64,000 nucleotides of DNA from AP-15 sp963701815 (GCA_963701815.1 CAVPBN010000019.1:16469-80468); one strand, 5' to 3'. Counted from the stretch's first letter, positions 28,805 through 38,479 are shown. Notes: a model not told the origin generated them from the sequence alone. Numbers and translations are program-made.

Positions 28805-31745
28805 GCCGTTCGAGATGCCGGTAATCGGAAAAGCGCGGCGCCCATTGCGGAGAGGGCGTAGCGAGATAGGCGGTGTCGGGATCGTCGAAGCGGTCGATCA
28901 GGGTCCGTAACCGGTCGATCGCCCGATCGATCAGCGCGGCGGGATCGCCGTCGCCGATCGCCTTGCGCAAGCCCGGCGGGTCGCCGCCGCCGAGCCGCCA
29001 ATATTCGAGCGCCGCCGGGGTGCCGGTGGCGTCGCCAAAACTTCCGTCGCGAAGGATCGCTCCCTCGAGCGGCAATTGCGGGGCAAAGCCTGCCCAAATC
29101 TCTTTCGGCGACGGCACGGAACCGGTTTTGTAGTCGACCAGCAGAAACCCGCCGGCCGCCAGCCGGTCGATGCGGTCGGCCTGCGCGGTCAGCTCGAAAC
29201 GCCCAGCGCGCGCCTGCAAGGTCATGCTGCCGGTACGCTCGCTCAGGCTCTCGATGATCTCGGCCCGGTGCACCGCCTCTTCGCCGACCAGCCAATGGAC
29301 GATCCGCTCGAAGCGTGGCCACCAGAATGCCCAGGCGCCGGGCCGCGACAACACCGCTCCGAAACTCGCCCGTCCGATCGCCAGCAATCTTGCAGCCGCG
29401 TCCTCGGGTAGCTGGCGCGGATAACGGCGCCCGAATTCGTCGAGCGCGCGATGAATGCAGATCCCGAGTTCGGCGCGGCCGGGATCGGCGTCGATCTCGT
29501 CGAGCGGCTTCAGTCCGAGGATATGGCGCGCATAAATCGCGTAAGGGTCGCGCAGCCAGGTTTCGATCTGGGTGACCGACAGCCGGCGCGGCCGCGCGGC
29601 GAGCGGCGGGCATGGCGCGGCCGGGGGCAGCGGCCGGTACGACCCCGGCTGGTCGATCGCCTCGACCGCGCCGTCGATTATTGGGTCCGATTGCAATCTC
29701 GCGTCGAGGCCGACTGCGCGCAGTACCGCGTCGAGCCGCAGCAGCCAGCGCGACGGCACGGTCGGGACGCCATCGCTGCGCTCCGCCCGGGTCAGCGCAA
29801 CTTCGGGCGCGGCAAAGGCCTGGGCAAAATCATGCGCGGCGATGCCGATCGCCCGTTCCGGCACGGCGACCTCGAATTTGCGCCGCATCTGCCGCGACAT
29901 CCACGGGTCGTGCGCCGGCGAACCGGGCCAGATGCCCTCGTTCAGCCCGCCCAGCACCAAGAGGTCGGCATGCTGCAGCCGCGCTTCGAGCAGCCCCCAG
30001 ATCGCCAGCCGAGGATGTCGGCCAAAGGCGGGGCGGACAACCGCTTCGGCCGCGAGCGCTTCGAACAACGCCGGGTAATGGCGGCCGGGCAAGGGCGGGA
30101 AATCGCGGGCGGCTTCGATCACCTGATGGCAGAAGCGTGCCGTTGTCTCGCCCGCCGCTCCGCGCCACAACCGCTCGCCGCCATTTTCGGTGTCGCTCGC
30201 AGCTAGCCGCTCTGTCGCTTCGACATGCGCGGCGAGGAGCCGGGCGAGCGGTACGGCGCCGGCCAGCAATAGATCCGGCAACTCGCCGAGGCAGGCTTCG
30301 AGGCGGTCGGCAAAACGGCGCAACCCGGGCGCGGCGGCGTCGAGCGCGGCCTTGAGCCCGGCAAACCCCGGCGCCGGCCGGGGTCCCAGAATCGCTTTTT
30401 CGAGATCGCGCGCCCGCTCGCGGAACGATGCCGGGGCAAGGCCGCCGGCGGCGAGCGGGTGCTTCAGCGCGGCCAGCAAAGGGACCGGGGCGAGTTCGCT
30501 GTCGCCCAGATCGAGGACCAGGCGCAGGAAGACGCCGGGTGGCGTGCGGTTCAGCGGCAGGCCGGCAGAATCGTCGATGTCGATGCCCCAGCGCCGCAGT
30601 TCGGCCGCCACTCGGCGCGCCAGATCGCGGTCCGGGGTGACGAGAGCGGCAGTCGCGCCCGGCGTTTCGAGCTTGCGCCGCAACAACAGGGCGATCGTCA
30701 CCGCCTCCTGCTGGGTGCTGGCGCAGCCATAGCGGCTGATCCCATCGAGCGTCTCGGCCGGAAAGGGCGGCAGGCGGCGCCATGCATCGGTGGTCGCCGC
30801 CGGCCGCATCGCTTCGCCGAGGAGCCGCACCCGGCATTCGCGTTCCGCCGGTGTGCGAAGAGCGGCGCCGGCGGGCCAATCGCGGACGTTCTCGGCGGCC
30901 GTTTCGAGCGCCTTCAACAGGGTGGCGATCAGATGCTGGGGATGCGCTTCGTCGCTTTCGATCTCGGCCCATTGCGCTGGGTCGCAACCGCGGTCGAGGC
31001 CGGGCAGGATAACCGCGCCGCGATCGAGACCGGCGACCACCCGGAGCAGATCGGTCAGCGCCGGGATGCCGCCGGCAAGCCCAGCGGCGATGACCGGATC
31101 GGTGGGCGGCGCCCGGCGCCAGATCTCGGCCTGATGCGCAAGCAGGCGGTTGCGGCGATCAGCCGGGTCGAGCGCGCCCTCGGTTTCGAGTATGGCCGGC
31201 CAGGATTGCGGCAGGATTTCGAGAAACGTGCTGACGACCTGCCAATGCTCCGCCAGCTCGCCGGGCACCAGCTCGCGCAGCCGCTCGAAACGCGCTCCTT
31301 CGGTCGCGACGGTATCGAGAAAGCGCGCGAGGGCGGCTGCGAGCGAAGCGGCCTGGCCGGGCAGCAGCGGGTCAGGCCCGCGGTGCTCGCCCCAGCTCAG
31401 CACCAGCCGGGTCAGCAGCAGCCGGCGACGCAATTCGGGGACCGCCGGCGGCACCGACAGGGTTTCGGCCTCGGCGGCGCCCTCGGCCAAAATCAGCTCG
31501 TCCGAATCGAGGTCGCCGATCGGCCGCATCCGGGGCAATAGCAGCGGCACACCCGCCTCGCGGCCATCGGGCGTGGCGCGCAGGAACGCCTCGCGCAGCG
31601 CGCGCAGCGCCCGGCGGGTCGGCAGCAGAACGGTCATCCGCGGCAATGCCAGCGGGTCGCCGCCAGCCATCGCCAGCAATCCAGCGGCCAAATCTGCCAG
31701 GAATGGGCGGTCGGACGGGATCGTGTAGAGCTGGGGCCGCAACAT
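28779..31745 (-). CDS. addB: Double-strand-break repair protein AddB
   Basis: AddB partners AddA and carries a second nuclease domain. From ATG 31745 the protein has 988 residues. The N-terminus (LYTIPSDRPFLADLAAGLLA, MTVLLPTRRALRALREAFL) is typical of alphaproteobacterial AddB. The C-terminal nuclease shows LSVTQIETWLRDPYAIYARHILGL and GFLLVDYKTG with AELGICIHRALDEF. The start is 14 bases after the murU stop, so addB is in the long minus-strand operon. Upstream in-frame codons up to 31835 would overlap murU and lack similarity. Confidence 0.93.
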   Translation of the reverse strand: MLRPQLYTIPSDRPFLADLAAGLLAMAGGDPLALPRMTVLLPTRRALRALREAFLRATPDGREAGVPLLLPRMRPIGDLDSDELILAEGAAEAETLSVPPAVPELRRRLLLTRLVLSWGEHRGPDPLLPGQAASLAAALARFLDTVATEGARFERLRELVPGELAEHWQVVSTFLEILPQSWPAILETEGALDPADRRNRLLAHQAEIWRRAPPTDPVIAAGLAGGIPALTDLLRVVAGLDRGAVILPGLDRGCDPAQWAEIESDEAHPQHLIATLLKALETAAENVRDWPAGAALRTPAERECRVRLLGEAMRPAATTDAWRRLPPFPAETLDGISRYGCASTQQEAVTIALLLRRKLETPGATAALVTPDRDLARRVAAELRRWGIDIDDSAGLPLNRTPPGVFLRLVLDLGDSELAPVPLLAALKHPLAAGGLAPASFRERARDLEKAILGPRPAPGFAGLKAALDAAAPGLRRFADRLEACLGELPDLLLAGAVPLARLLAAHVEATERLAASDTENGGERLWRGAAGETTARFCHQVIEAARDFPPLPGRHYPALFEALAAEAVVRPAFGRHPRLAIWGLLEARLQHADLLVLGGLNEGIWPGSPAHDPWMSRQMRRKFEVAVPERAIGIAAHDFAQAFAAPEVALTRAERSDGVPTVPSRWLLRLDAVLRAVGLDARLQSDPIIDGAVEAIDQPGSYRPLPPAAPCPPLAARPRRLSVTQIETWLRDPYAIYARHILGLKPLDEIDADPGRAELGICIHRALDEFGRRYPRQLPEDAAARLLAIGRASFGAVLSRPGAWAFWWPRFERIVHWLVGEEAVHRAEIIESLSERTGSMTLQARAGRFELTAQADRIDRLAAGGFLLVDYKTGSVPSPKEIWAGFAPQLPLEGAILRDGSFGDATGTPAALEYWRLGGGDPPGLRKAIGDGDPAALIDRAIDRLRTLIDRFDDPDTAYLATPSPQWAPRFSDYRHLERLGESEAEE

Positions 31746-31759
31746 GCCCGCCGCCGCGA

Positions 31760-32479
31760 TTATCGCTCGACGCGGTGCGAGGAGAGTCGCTCGCGGGTCG
31801 CAGCAAGGCCGGCCGGGGTGCCGACGTGATACCATTCGCCGTCATGCACGATCGCGTGCAGACGGCCCGCGTTCTCGGCCCAGTCGAACAGGCGGACCAG
31901 CGAAAAGATCCGGCCCGGGGCGTTATCGAACAGGCGGCGGTGCAGCAGCTGGACGCCGGCAAACAGGAACGGCGCCACCTCGCGTTCGCCGCGACGGCGC
32001 GGCGTGCCTGCCGGGTCGAGAAAATAATCTCCGGCGCCGTCATAACCGACAGCGGTCACGGTTCGTTGCAACAGCAGCACGCCGTCCATCCGCTCGGAAT
32101 CGAAGGCATCGGCGAGGCGGCGCAACGCCGGATGCCTGCTGTCGAGCCAAAGCACATCGGCGTTGACGACAAAGAAGGCGTCGTCGAGCAAAGGCAGCGC
32201 CCGGGCAACCCCGCCGCCGGTGTCGAGCAGCTCGGCCTCCTCGGAAATATTGATTTGCGGGTGATCGCGACGGGCCAGATGAGCGGCGATCATCGCCGCG
32301 TGATAATGGGTATTGACGACGACCCGCTCGACGCCAACCGACATCAACCGGTCGATCGCATGGTCGAGCAGACTGCGTCCATTGATCTCGACCAGCGGTT
32401 TCGGCACTTTCGCGGTGATCGGGCGCAGCCGCGTACCGAGCCCGGCGGCCAGCACCATCGCCGTGCGCGGTGTCGTCAT
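31760..32479 (-). CDS. murU: N-acetylmuramate-1-phosphate uridylyltransferase MurU-like
   Basis: MurU converts MurNAc-1-phosphate to UDP-MurNAc in the peptidoglycan recycling route that bypasses de novo synthesis. The 239-residue protein has the nucleotidyltransferase signature MVLAAGLGTRLRPIT, VPKPLVEINGRSLLDHAI, NVEE-type SEEAELLDTGGGV and FFVVNADVLW. Function is inferred mainly from adjacency: the upstream amgK-like kinase overlaps its start by four bases, the pairing known for AmgK-MurU. A generic mannose-1-phosphate-type transferase remains possible on sequence alone. Confidence 0.85.
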   Translation of the reverse strand: MTTPRTAMVLAAGLGTRLRPITAKVPKPLVEINGRSLLDHAIDRLMSVGVERVVVNTHYHAAMIAAHLARRDHPQINISEEAELLDTGGGVARALPLLDDAFFVVNADVLWLDSRHPALRRLADAFDSERMDGVLLLQRTVTAVGYDGAGDYFLDPAGTPRRRGEREVAPFLFAGVQLLHRRLFDNAPGRIFSLVRLFDWAENAGRLHAIVHDGEWYHVGTPAGLAATRERLSSHRVER

Positions 32480-33528
32480 GCGGTGCGGCCCGTATCGGGC
32501 ATCCGCCTGAGAGAAGCCGGCAGATGGCGGTCGAGCCACTGCTCAAGGGGTGCGAGCGCGGGCTCTTTGAGGTCATTGTCCAGTAGGCGCCAGACCCGCG
32601 GAATATGGGTCAGGTAGCCGGGCTTGCCGTCACGCCGGTACAGCCGGGTGAAGATGCCGAGGATCTTACAGTTGCGCTGCGCCGCAAGGATCCCGGCCGC
32701 CCGGCGGAAGGCCGGGCGATCGAGCGCCGGGAAGGCGTCGAGGTAGCGGGCAACCATCGCGCGGCTCAGTTCTGCGGGGACATCGCGCCGAGCATCCTCG
32801 ACGAGCGAGACCAGATCATAGGCGGGCGGCCCGCAGACGGCGTCCTGAAAGTCGAGCAAACCGCACCGCCCGACTCCCGAACGGTGCTGCAACAACATCA
32901 GATTGTCGATGTGAAAATCCCGCAATACCAGGGTCGCAGGAAACGGCGCCGTCGCGTCCGGCAGCACCTGCTGCCAGAGCGACAAGTATTCCTCACGCAG
33001 ACCGCCGGCCAGCGGCGATCCGGCCACCGCCGGCAGATACCAATCGACGAGCAGTGCCGCTTCGTCGAGCAGCCGGGCCGTATCGTAGGTGGGCAGGCAC
33101 GGCAGGGCCGACCTGGCGACGATCCGCTGCAGTTCCGCCAAGGTGTCGATCGCCAGCGCATAGAGGGCGATCTCGTCGCCGCCGTCAGCGAGCAGCCGGT
33201 TGTAGGTGTCGTCGCCGAAATCCTCGAGCAGCAGAAAGCCGGCCGCATGATCCGCGGCGAGCACCTCCGGGGCGCTGAAGCCGAGATCGCGCAGGATCGC
33301 CGCGACTTTGGCAAACGGGCCGACATCTTCGAACGGCGGCGGCGCGTCCATGACGACGACGCGGCTGTGGCCGTTGCGCAGGCGGTAATAGCGGCGGAAC
33401 GAGGCATCCCCGGCAAGCGCCGTCGGCGCATGGCCGGCCCAGCCGCAGCCGGAGAGGAAGGCAGCCATCGCCATCTGCCGCGACGGCGCGGCCGGCGTGG
33501 CGCCGTCGCCTGCGTTACGCAACGGCAA
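32476..33528 (-). CDS. amgK: N-acetylmuramate/N-acetylglucosamine kinase AmgK-like
   Basis: AmgK phosphorylates recovered MurNAc at C1, feeding MurU. The 350-residue protein is in the aminoglycoside-phosphotransferase fold: DASFRRYYRL near the N-terminus, FLLLEDFGDDTY, catalytic LVLRDFHIDNLML and the DFG-like LLDFQDAVCGPPAYDLVSLVED. The HIDN and DFQD forms are typical of this subfamily. It sits between tsaE (overlap 14 bases) and murU (overlap 4 bases), so the three are translationally coupled. Confidence 0.87.
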   Translation of the reverse strand: MPLRNAGDGATPAAPSRQMAMAAFLSGCGWAGHAPTALAGDASFRRYYRLRNGHSRVVVMDAPPPFEDVGPFAKVAAILRDLGFSAPEVLAADHAAGFLLLEDFGDDTYNRLLADGGDEIALYALAIDTLAELQRIVARSALPCLPTYDTARLLDEAALLVDWYLPAVAGSPLAGGLREEYLSLWQQVLPDATAPFPATLVLRDFHIDNLMLLQHRSGVGRCGLLDFQDAVCGPPAYDLVSLVEDARRDVPAELSRAMVARYLDAFPALDRPAFRRAAGILAAQRNCKILGIFTRLYRRDGKPGYLTHIPRVWRLLDNDLKEPALAPLEQWLDRHLPASLRRMPDTGRTA

Positions 33529-33988
33529 GGGTCCCCGCAGGAAAGCCCGACCGGGCTCGCCATGCGGCGTTGCCGGTCAGAGCTGCACGGCGCTCCTCCG
33601 GCCGATTACCGAACGCGAAGGCGATCTCGAGCCGCCGCTCGGGCAGCAGCAGACCGATCCGGTCGGGCCATTCGATCAGCGAGATCCCGTCGCAAAAAGC
33701 ATCTTCGATGCCGAGCTCCCAAGCCTCTTCCGGCGACCTCAGACGATACAGATCGAAATGCCAAATCAGTGCGACTTGCGCCCGATAGGTTTGCACCAGC
33801 GTGAAGGTCGGGCTGGGGACCTCCTCGGCGATGCCGCTCGCATGGATGAAGGCGCGGGCAAAGCTGGTCTTGCCGGCGCCGAGATCGCCGCGCAATGCGA
33901 TCACATCGCCGGGCTTGGCCAACTGCGCGATGGCGGCGGCCAGCATCCCCGTTGCCGTCTCGTCCGGAAGCTCGATCGTGGCACTCAT
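33515..33988 (-). CDS. tsaE: tRNA t6A biosynthesis ATPase TsaE
   Basis: TsaE is the ATPase that resets the TsaBDE complex making threonylcarbamoyl-adenosine at position 37 of ANN-reading tRNAs. The 157-residue protein has Walker A RGDLGAGKTSF (33-43), VPSPTFTLVQTY, HFDLYRL and LIEWPDRIGLLLPERRLEI, all family hallmarks. It starts after a 274-base gap from divL and overlaps amgK by 14 bases. Confidence 0.94.
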   Translation of the reverse strand: MSATIELPDETATGMLAAAIAQLAKPGDVIALRGDLGAGKTSFARAFIHASGIAEEVPSPTFTLVQTYRAQVALIWHFDLYRLRSPEEAWELGIEDAFCDGISLIEWPDRIGLLLPERRLEIAFAFGNRPEERRAALTGNAAWRARSGFPAGTLAVA

Positions 33989-34262
33989 CCACCCTTTGTA
34001 TATCTGCGATCATGCACCCGCAAGATCTGCTGGAGCTCCGGCATCACCCGATATTCGCGGCCGAGCAGAGGTCGAGCCCGCATCATCCGCAGCGACACGG
34101 GAGCCTTTACAAAATCGACGGTTTTCGCGGAGCAAGCCGCCGCGACGATGGCGGCCGCCCGCGTCGGTTCGCTAAGTCGGGGCCGTCAGCCGCTGACGCC
34201 TCCTTCGAGTTCTGCTATTGCTGCGGTAAAGACGGGTTCGCGGGGCGGCTTCGCTTATGGGC

Positions 34263-36603
34263 CTAGCCTGCCGCGTCGACGGTCAGACGTGGCGTCTTAC
34301 CCTGCTCGAATCGGTGCGCAGGACCGGAGGGGTCGGATCCGGTGCGGGCTCGGCGCCTTGCAGGCAATCGGCAGATGATCCGGGTGCCGCGCTCCGGCGC
34401 CGAGTCGATGACCACCGCCCCACGGTGCAGCTCGATCAGATTTTTGACCAGAGCGAGACCGAGACCGGCCCCGGATTGACGCGCGCCGCGTTCGAATTTT
34501 TCGAATATCCTGGCGTGATCGGCGGGCGCGATACCAATTCCGCTGTCGGCGACGCTCAGCAACAGGTCGCCGCCCGCGCGCTCGGCCTCGATACTGACGA
34601 CACCGCCCGGTGGCGTGAACTTGATCGCATTTGAGATCAGGTTGAACAGCGCCTGTTTGAGACGGGTCTCGTCGGCGTCGATCGTGCCGATACCCGGTGG
34701 GCAGTTGAGACCGAGCGTCAAACCTTGGCTGCGCGCGCGCTCGGCGGTCAAGGCCAGCACCGCCTGCAGCATCTTGCCGATTTCGACCCGGGTGGGCTGT
34801 AGGACCAGATACCCCGCCTCGATCGTCGCCAGGTCGAGTATATCGTTGATCAGCGCCAGCAGCTGCTGCGAACTGGCGAGGATGTCGCGGCCGTAATCGA
34901 GCTGACGCGCGTTGAGCGGGCCGAAATACTGGTTGGTCAGGATTTCGGTAAAGCCGATAATTGCGTTCAATGGGGTGCGCAACTCATAGGAAACATTGGC
35001 GATGAACTCGCTTTTGAGCCGGCCGGCGGTTTCAAGCGCCTCGTTCTTGTCGCGCAAGGCCTGCTCCACCCGCGCCGTATCGCTGACGTCGAGACAGGTG
35101 ACCAGCACCTCGCCATCGGGCAGAGGCACCGTCGCCGTCTGCAGCACCGAACCGTCTCGCCGATGAAGCAGGCCGCTCGTCGGTGTCTGGCCGATGATCC
35201 GGTCGATCAGCGATCGCCGTCTCGCCGCCCAGTCGCCGCCGTCATCGATCAGCGCGCGGATCTTCTCGGCGATCTGGGCGATATGCGGCTCACCCGCGAC
35301 ATCCTCCCCGGACAATCCCCAGATCGTGCGGTAGGCAGGGTTGTGGAGCTTTAGCCGACCATCGGCGCCATAGACGGCGATCCCCTCGGACAGGTGGTCG
35401 AGGGTCGCCCGCTGCACCTGGGCCAGGGTATTGTAGGAACATTCCAGAGCCAGATGATCGGTCACGTCTTCGTAGACGAAAGTCAGGCCGCCCAGCGGAT
35501 GCGGCGAGATCGACTGCCGCATCGTGCGCCCGTCCGGCAGGTGCATCAGCTCCTGCCGCGGCTCGATCAGTGAGGTGAACAACTCCAGCCGCTCGCGCTT
35601 GAAGGCGCGAAAATCGGCCGGTTCGGGAACCTGGCGACGCTCGCGCAGCCATTCCAGGACCTCGTCATATGTCGGCTCGGCGTCGAGCCAATCGCCGGCA
35701 AAACCCCACAAGGCGGCAAAAGCGCCGTTGAAGAATTGAAGCCGCCGGTCGGCGCCATAAATGGCCACGCCGGCGTGGATGCTTTCGAGAACCTCGCGAT
35801 GCGCATTGGTATGACGCCGCAAATCCGCCTGTGCGGCCTCGACTTCGCTGCGGTCGACGATAAAACCGATCGTGCCGTTTGCAGTATCCGCCACCTCGCT
35901 GATGTCGATCAGGCGCCGCACTCCCTTGATCACGACATGGGCGCGCTCGCGCCGGACGACGGCGTCACTCGGCGCGACGGGCGCCAATTCGCGACCCTCG
36001 GCCAGTACCGCATCGCGTGTGGTACAGAGGGCCGCGGCATAGGCTCGACTGCACTCGACGATCGTGCCGCCCGGATCGCGGCGCCACACCGGCAGCGGGA
36101 TCGCGTCGATCATCTCGCGCAATCCCGCCGCCTGTTCGGCCAGCACGTCCCGAGCCCGGGCGGCGGCGATCGCCTCCGAGGCGTCGAGCAGCCACAAGAC
36201 GACTCGCGCCGGTCGTCGCGCGCCGGCCCTCGATCGCATAGGCCCGTCCGCCCGAGTCGGCGACCAGGGTCGAGAACGGTACGCCGCGGCGCTGCAGATC
36301 CAGCCGCGAGGTTTCGAGCGTCGCCGCTTCTTCATAGGCTAGTTTGGCAAGAAAATCCTTATAACCGCCTGATATCTTGCCACAGTTGCCGGCTGCGTCG
36401 GCATCTCCGACCCGCGGGTCGGCCGAAAATCGGAACCAGGCGATCGGGGCCGTGCCGAGCACAGCCGACAGCGCCGCCCTATCCAGCTCAGTCGCCGCGG
36501 CCGCCGCCGCGGCCGCCCTGAGCCCGCATCTGGCACGCAGCCACAACGCGGCAAACATCGCCGCAGCTGCAACCGGCCATAATATGCCAGTGATGGCAAT
36601 CAC
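34263..36603 (-). CDS. divL: DivL-like cell-cycle sensor kinase with Tyr at the phospho-acceptor site; frameshifted near the N-terminus
   Basis: DivL is a membrane-linked signalling protein of the Caulobacter cell-cycle circuit that promotes CckA kinase activity and senses DivK. From GTG 36603 there is a membrane helix (WPVAAAAMFAALWL), PAS-like domains, then a dimerisation segment NVSYELRTPLNAIIGF. Tyr (codon 34988-34986, about residue 539) replaces the His of other kinases, as in Caulobacter DivL. The ATP-binding domain is present (NLISNAIKFTPPGG, DSGIGIAPADHARIFEKF, GLGLALVKNLI). At about 36205-36230 the frame changes: the N-terminal 130 codons join the rest only if one extra base is removed. 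The corrected length is about 779 residues, close to the family. It lies between ahcY and tsaE, as in related genomes. Confidence 0.87.
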
Positions 36604-36747
36604 GGTTCGATACCCCTTGCATCCTCAGGCGACTGGTTTGCCAGCCTGCACCGGGAGGATACCTTATAGAAGAAAAATACGAACCGTAAGAGATATTTTC
36701 AGATTTTATATACGCTAAAGTTGTGCACCGATCGGTTAACAGCCATC

Positions 36748-36778
36748 ATGCTCGGGCTTGAAGGGCCCCGTATCGGGC
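36748..36778 (+). repeat. Direct 31-bp copy of the ahcY 3' end
   Basis: These 31 bases are identical to 36969-36999, which encode the last residues of AhcY. Weaker similarity continues about 16 bases further on the right and 7 bases on the left. The copy is 221 bases from its source and lies outside any gene. Confidence 0.9.
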
Positions 36779-36797
36779 GGGTCGAGATGGCCGTCCG

Positions 36798-36824
36798 AGC
36801 TGACCAAGCTCAGCCCGGCCTAGG
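36798..36824 (-). repeat. Inverted 27-bp copy of an ahcY segment
   Basis: These 27 bases match the reverse complement of 37016-37042 inside ahcY at 26 positions. It sits just right of the direct copy of the adjacent ahcY segment, so the two adjoining pieces of the gene end are present side by side but in opposite orientations. Confidence 0.85.
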
Positions 36825-36956
36825 TTATTCCGAATACGGCGTCGGCGAGCCAACGCCTGAAGTTCGGGTTGTCGCTGAACAGACGCGGTGACCCTACACG
36901 AGGCGCTCCCGCGCCGCATCACCTGGCGCTGAGATCAGAATTGGCGTCTCACCAAG

Positions 36957-38255
36957 TCAATAGCGATAATGCTCGGGCTTGAAGGGCCCCGTATCGGGCA
37001 GCCCGAGATAGCCGGCCTGGGCCGGGCTGAGCTTGGTCAGCTTGACGCCGAGCCGATCGAGGTGCAGGGCGGCAACCTTCTCGTCGAGATGCTTGGGCAG
37101 CAGATACACCTTGTTCTCGTATCGGTCGTTATGGGTCCACAGCTCGATCTGGGCCAGCACTTGGTTGGCGAACGACGCGCTCATCACAAAGCTCGGATGC
37201 CCGGTCGCGCAGCCGAGGTTGACCAGCCGTCCCTTGGCCAGCACGATCAGCCGCCGGCCGTCGGGAAAGACGACCTCGTCGACCTGCGGCTTGACCTCCT
37301 CCCAGGGGTAATTGCGCAACGCGTCGATCTGAATCTCGCTGTCGAAATGGCCGATGTTGCAGACGATGGCGCGGTCCTTCATCTGCCGCATGTGGTCGAT
37401 GGTGATGACGTCGATGTCGCCGGTCGCGGTGACGAAGATGTCGCCCTCTGCCGCGATGTCGTCCATCGTCGTCACTTGGTATCCCTCCATCGCCGCCTGC
37501 AACGCGCAGATCGGATCGATCTCGGTGACCATGACCCGGGCGCCCTGGCTCCTGAGGCTCGCTGCCGAACCCTTGCCGACATTGCCGAAGCCGCAGACCA
37601 CGGCGAGCTTGCCGGCAAGCATCACGTCGGTCGCCCGCTTGATGCCGTCGACCAGGCTCTCGCGGCAGCCGTAGAGATTATCGAACTTCGATTTGGTCAC
37701 GCTGTCATTGACGTTGATCGCCGGCGCCTTGAGGGCGCCCGCCCGCATCATCTCGTAGAGCCGGTTGACGCCGGTCGTGGTCTCTTCCGAAATCCCGCGA
37801 ATTCCCGCCATCAAATCGGGATGGGCGTCATGGAGGATCTTGGTTGCGTCGCCGCCGTCGTCGAGCACCATATTCGGCGTCCAGCCGTCGGATGGGCCGC
37901 GCAAGGTCTGCTCTATGCACCACTCGTATTCCTCTTCGGTCTCGCCCTTCCAGGCAAAAACCGGCACGCCGCGCGCAGCGATCGCCGCAGCGGCATGATC
38001 CTGGGTCGAAAAGATGTTGCACGAACTCCAGCGCACCGTGGCGCCGAGCGCGATCAGGGTCTCGATCAGCACCGCCGTCTGGATCGTCATGTGCAGGCAG
38101 CCGACGATGCGTGCGCCGGCGAGCGGGCCGCCTGCGCCGAATTCGCGACGCAGCGCCATCAATCCGGGCATCTCGGTTTCCGCGATCGCGATTTCGCGCC
38201 GTCCCCAATCGGCAAGCGAGATGTCGGCGACTTTGTAGTCGGCAAATTCAGACAT
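36957..38255 (-). CDS. ahcY: Adenosylhomocysteinase (S-adenosylhomocysteine hydrolase)
   Basis: AhcY splits S-adenosylhomocysteine to adenosine and homocysteine, relieving product inhibition of methyltransferases. The 432-residue enzyme has GCLHMTIQTAVLIETL, SSCNIFSTQDHAAAAIA, the NAD-binding CGFGNVGKGSAASLRSQGARV, VNDSVTKSKFDNLYGCRESL and the end DTGPFKPEHYRY typical of the family. ATG 38255 has AAGGAA upstream. Three 8-bp repeats (listed separately) lie about 85 bases before the start. It heads the minus-strand block with divL. Confidence 0.97.
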   Translation of the reverse strand: MSEFADYKVADISLADWGRREIAIAETEMPGLMALRREFGAGGPLAGARIVGCLHMTIQTAVLIETLIALGATVRWSSCNIFSTQDHAAAAIAARGVPVFAWKGETEEEYEWCIEQTLRGPSDGWTPNMVLDDGGDATKILHDAHPDLMAGIRGISEETTTGVNRLYEMMRAGALKAPAINVNDSVTKSKFDNLYGCRESLVDGIKRATDVMLAGKLAVVCGFGNVGKGSAASLRSQGARVMVTEIDPICALQAAMEGYQVTTMDDIAAEGDIFVTATGDIDVITIDHMRQMKDRAIVCNIGHFDSEIQIDALRNYPWEEVKPQVDEVVFPDGRRLIVLAKGRLVNLGCATGHPSFVMSASFANQVLAQIELWTHNDRYENKVYLLPKHLDEKVAALHLDRLGVKLTKLSPAQAGYLGLPDTGPFKPEHYRY

Positions 38256-38339
38256 TGGAAATTCCTTCGACGGTGGCTCGGCGGCGGCCGGCATATGGCA
38301 GTGGCGACATCCGCTGAAAGGCAAGCTTCACTGCTCCAA

Positions 38340-38361
38340 GATATCAAGATATCGGCATATC
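38340..38361. promoter_or_regulatory. Candidate operator upstream of ahcY: three 8-bp spaced repeats
   Basis: The plus strand reads GATATCAA, GATATCGG and CATATCTG at an exact 8-base period. The first two form GATATC-AA-GATATC, an inverted repeat. It lies 85-106 bases before the ahcY ATG, a likely position for a promoter-proximal operator. ArsR-family SAH/SAM-responsive regulators are known to control such genes in other bacteria, but no match to their motif was tested. Confidence 0.4.
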
Positions 38362-38479
38362 TGCAATCGATTAAATTGGTCCTTTCCAACACTGAACAAC
38401 GGCGAGGGCGCAGCGCAAAGGTTTTCCAACAACCTCGCCAGGAAAAGTGGGGATTCGGCCAGGTTCAACGAGGCAAATA

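Larger units (their letters stand above)
36604..36956. other. Intergenic region between ahcY and divL with rearranged copies of the ahcY 3' end
   Basis: No intact gene is seen. An AT-rich stretch at about 36655-36720 may carry the divL promoter. Further on, 36748-36778 repeats 31 bases of the ahcY 3' end, and 36798-36824 is an inverted copy of another ahcY piece. A short minus-strand frame at about 36830-36900 (ending LADAVFGIT) looks coding-like but was not recognised. Confidence 0.6.
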
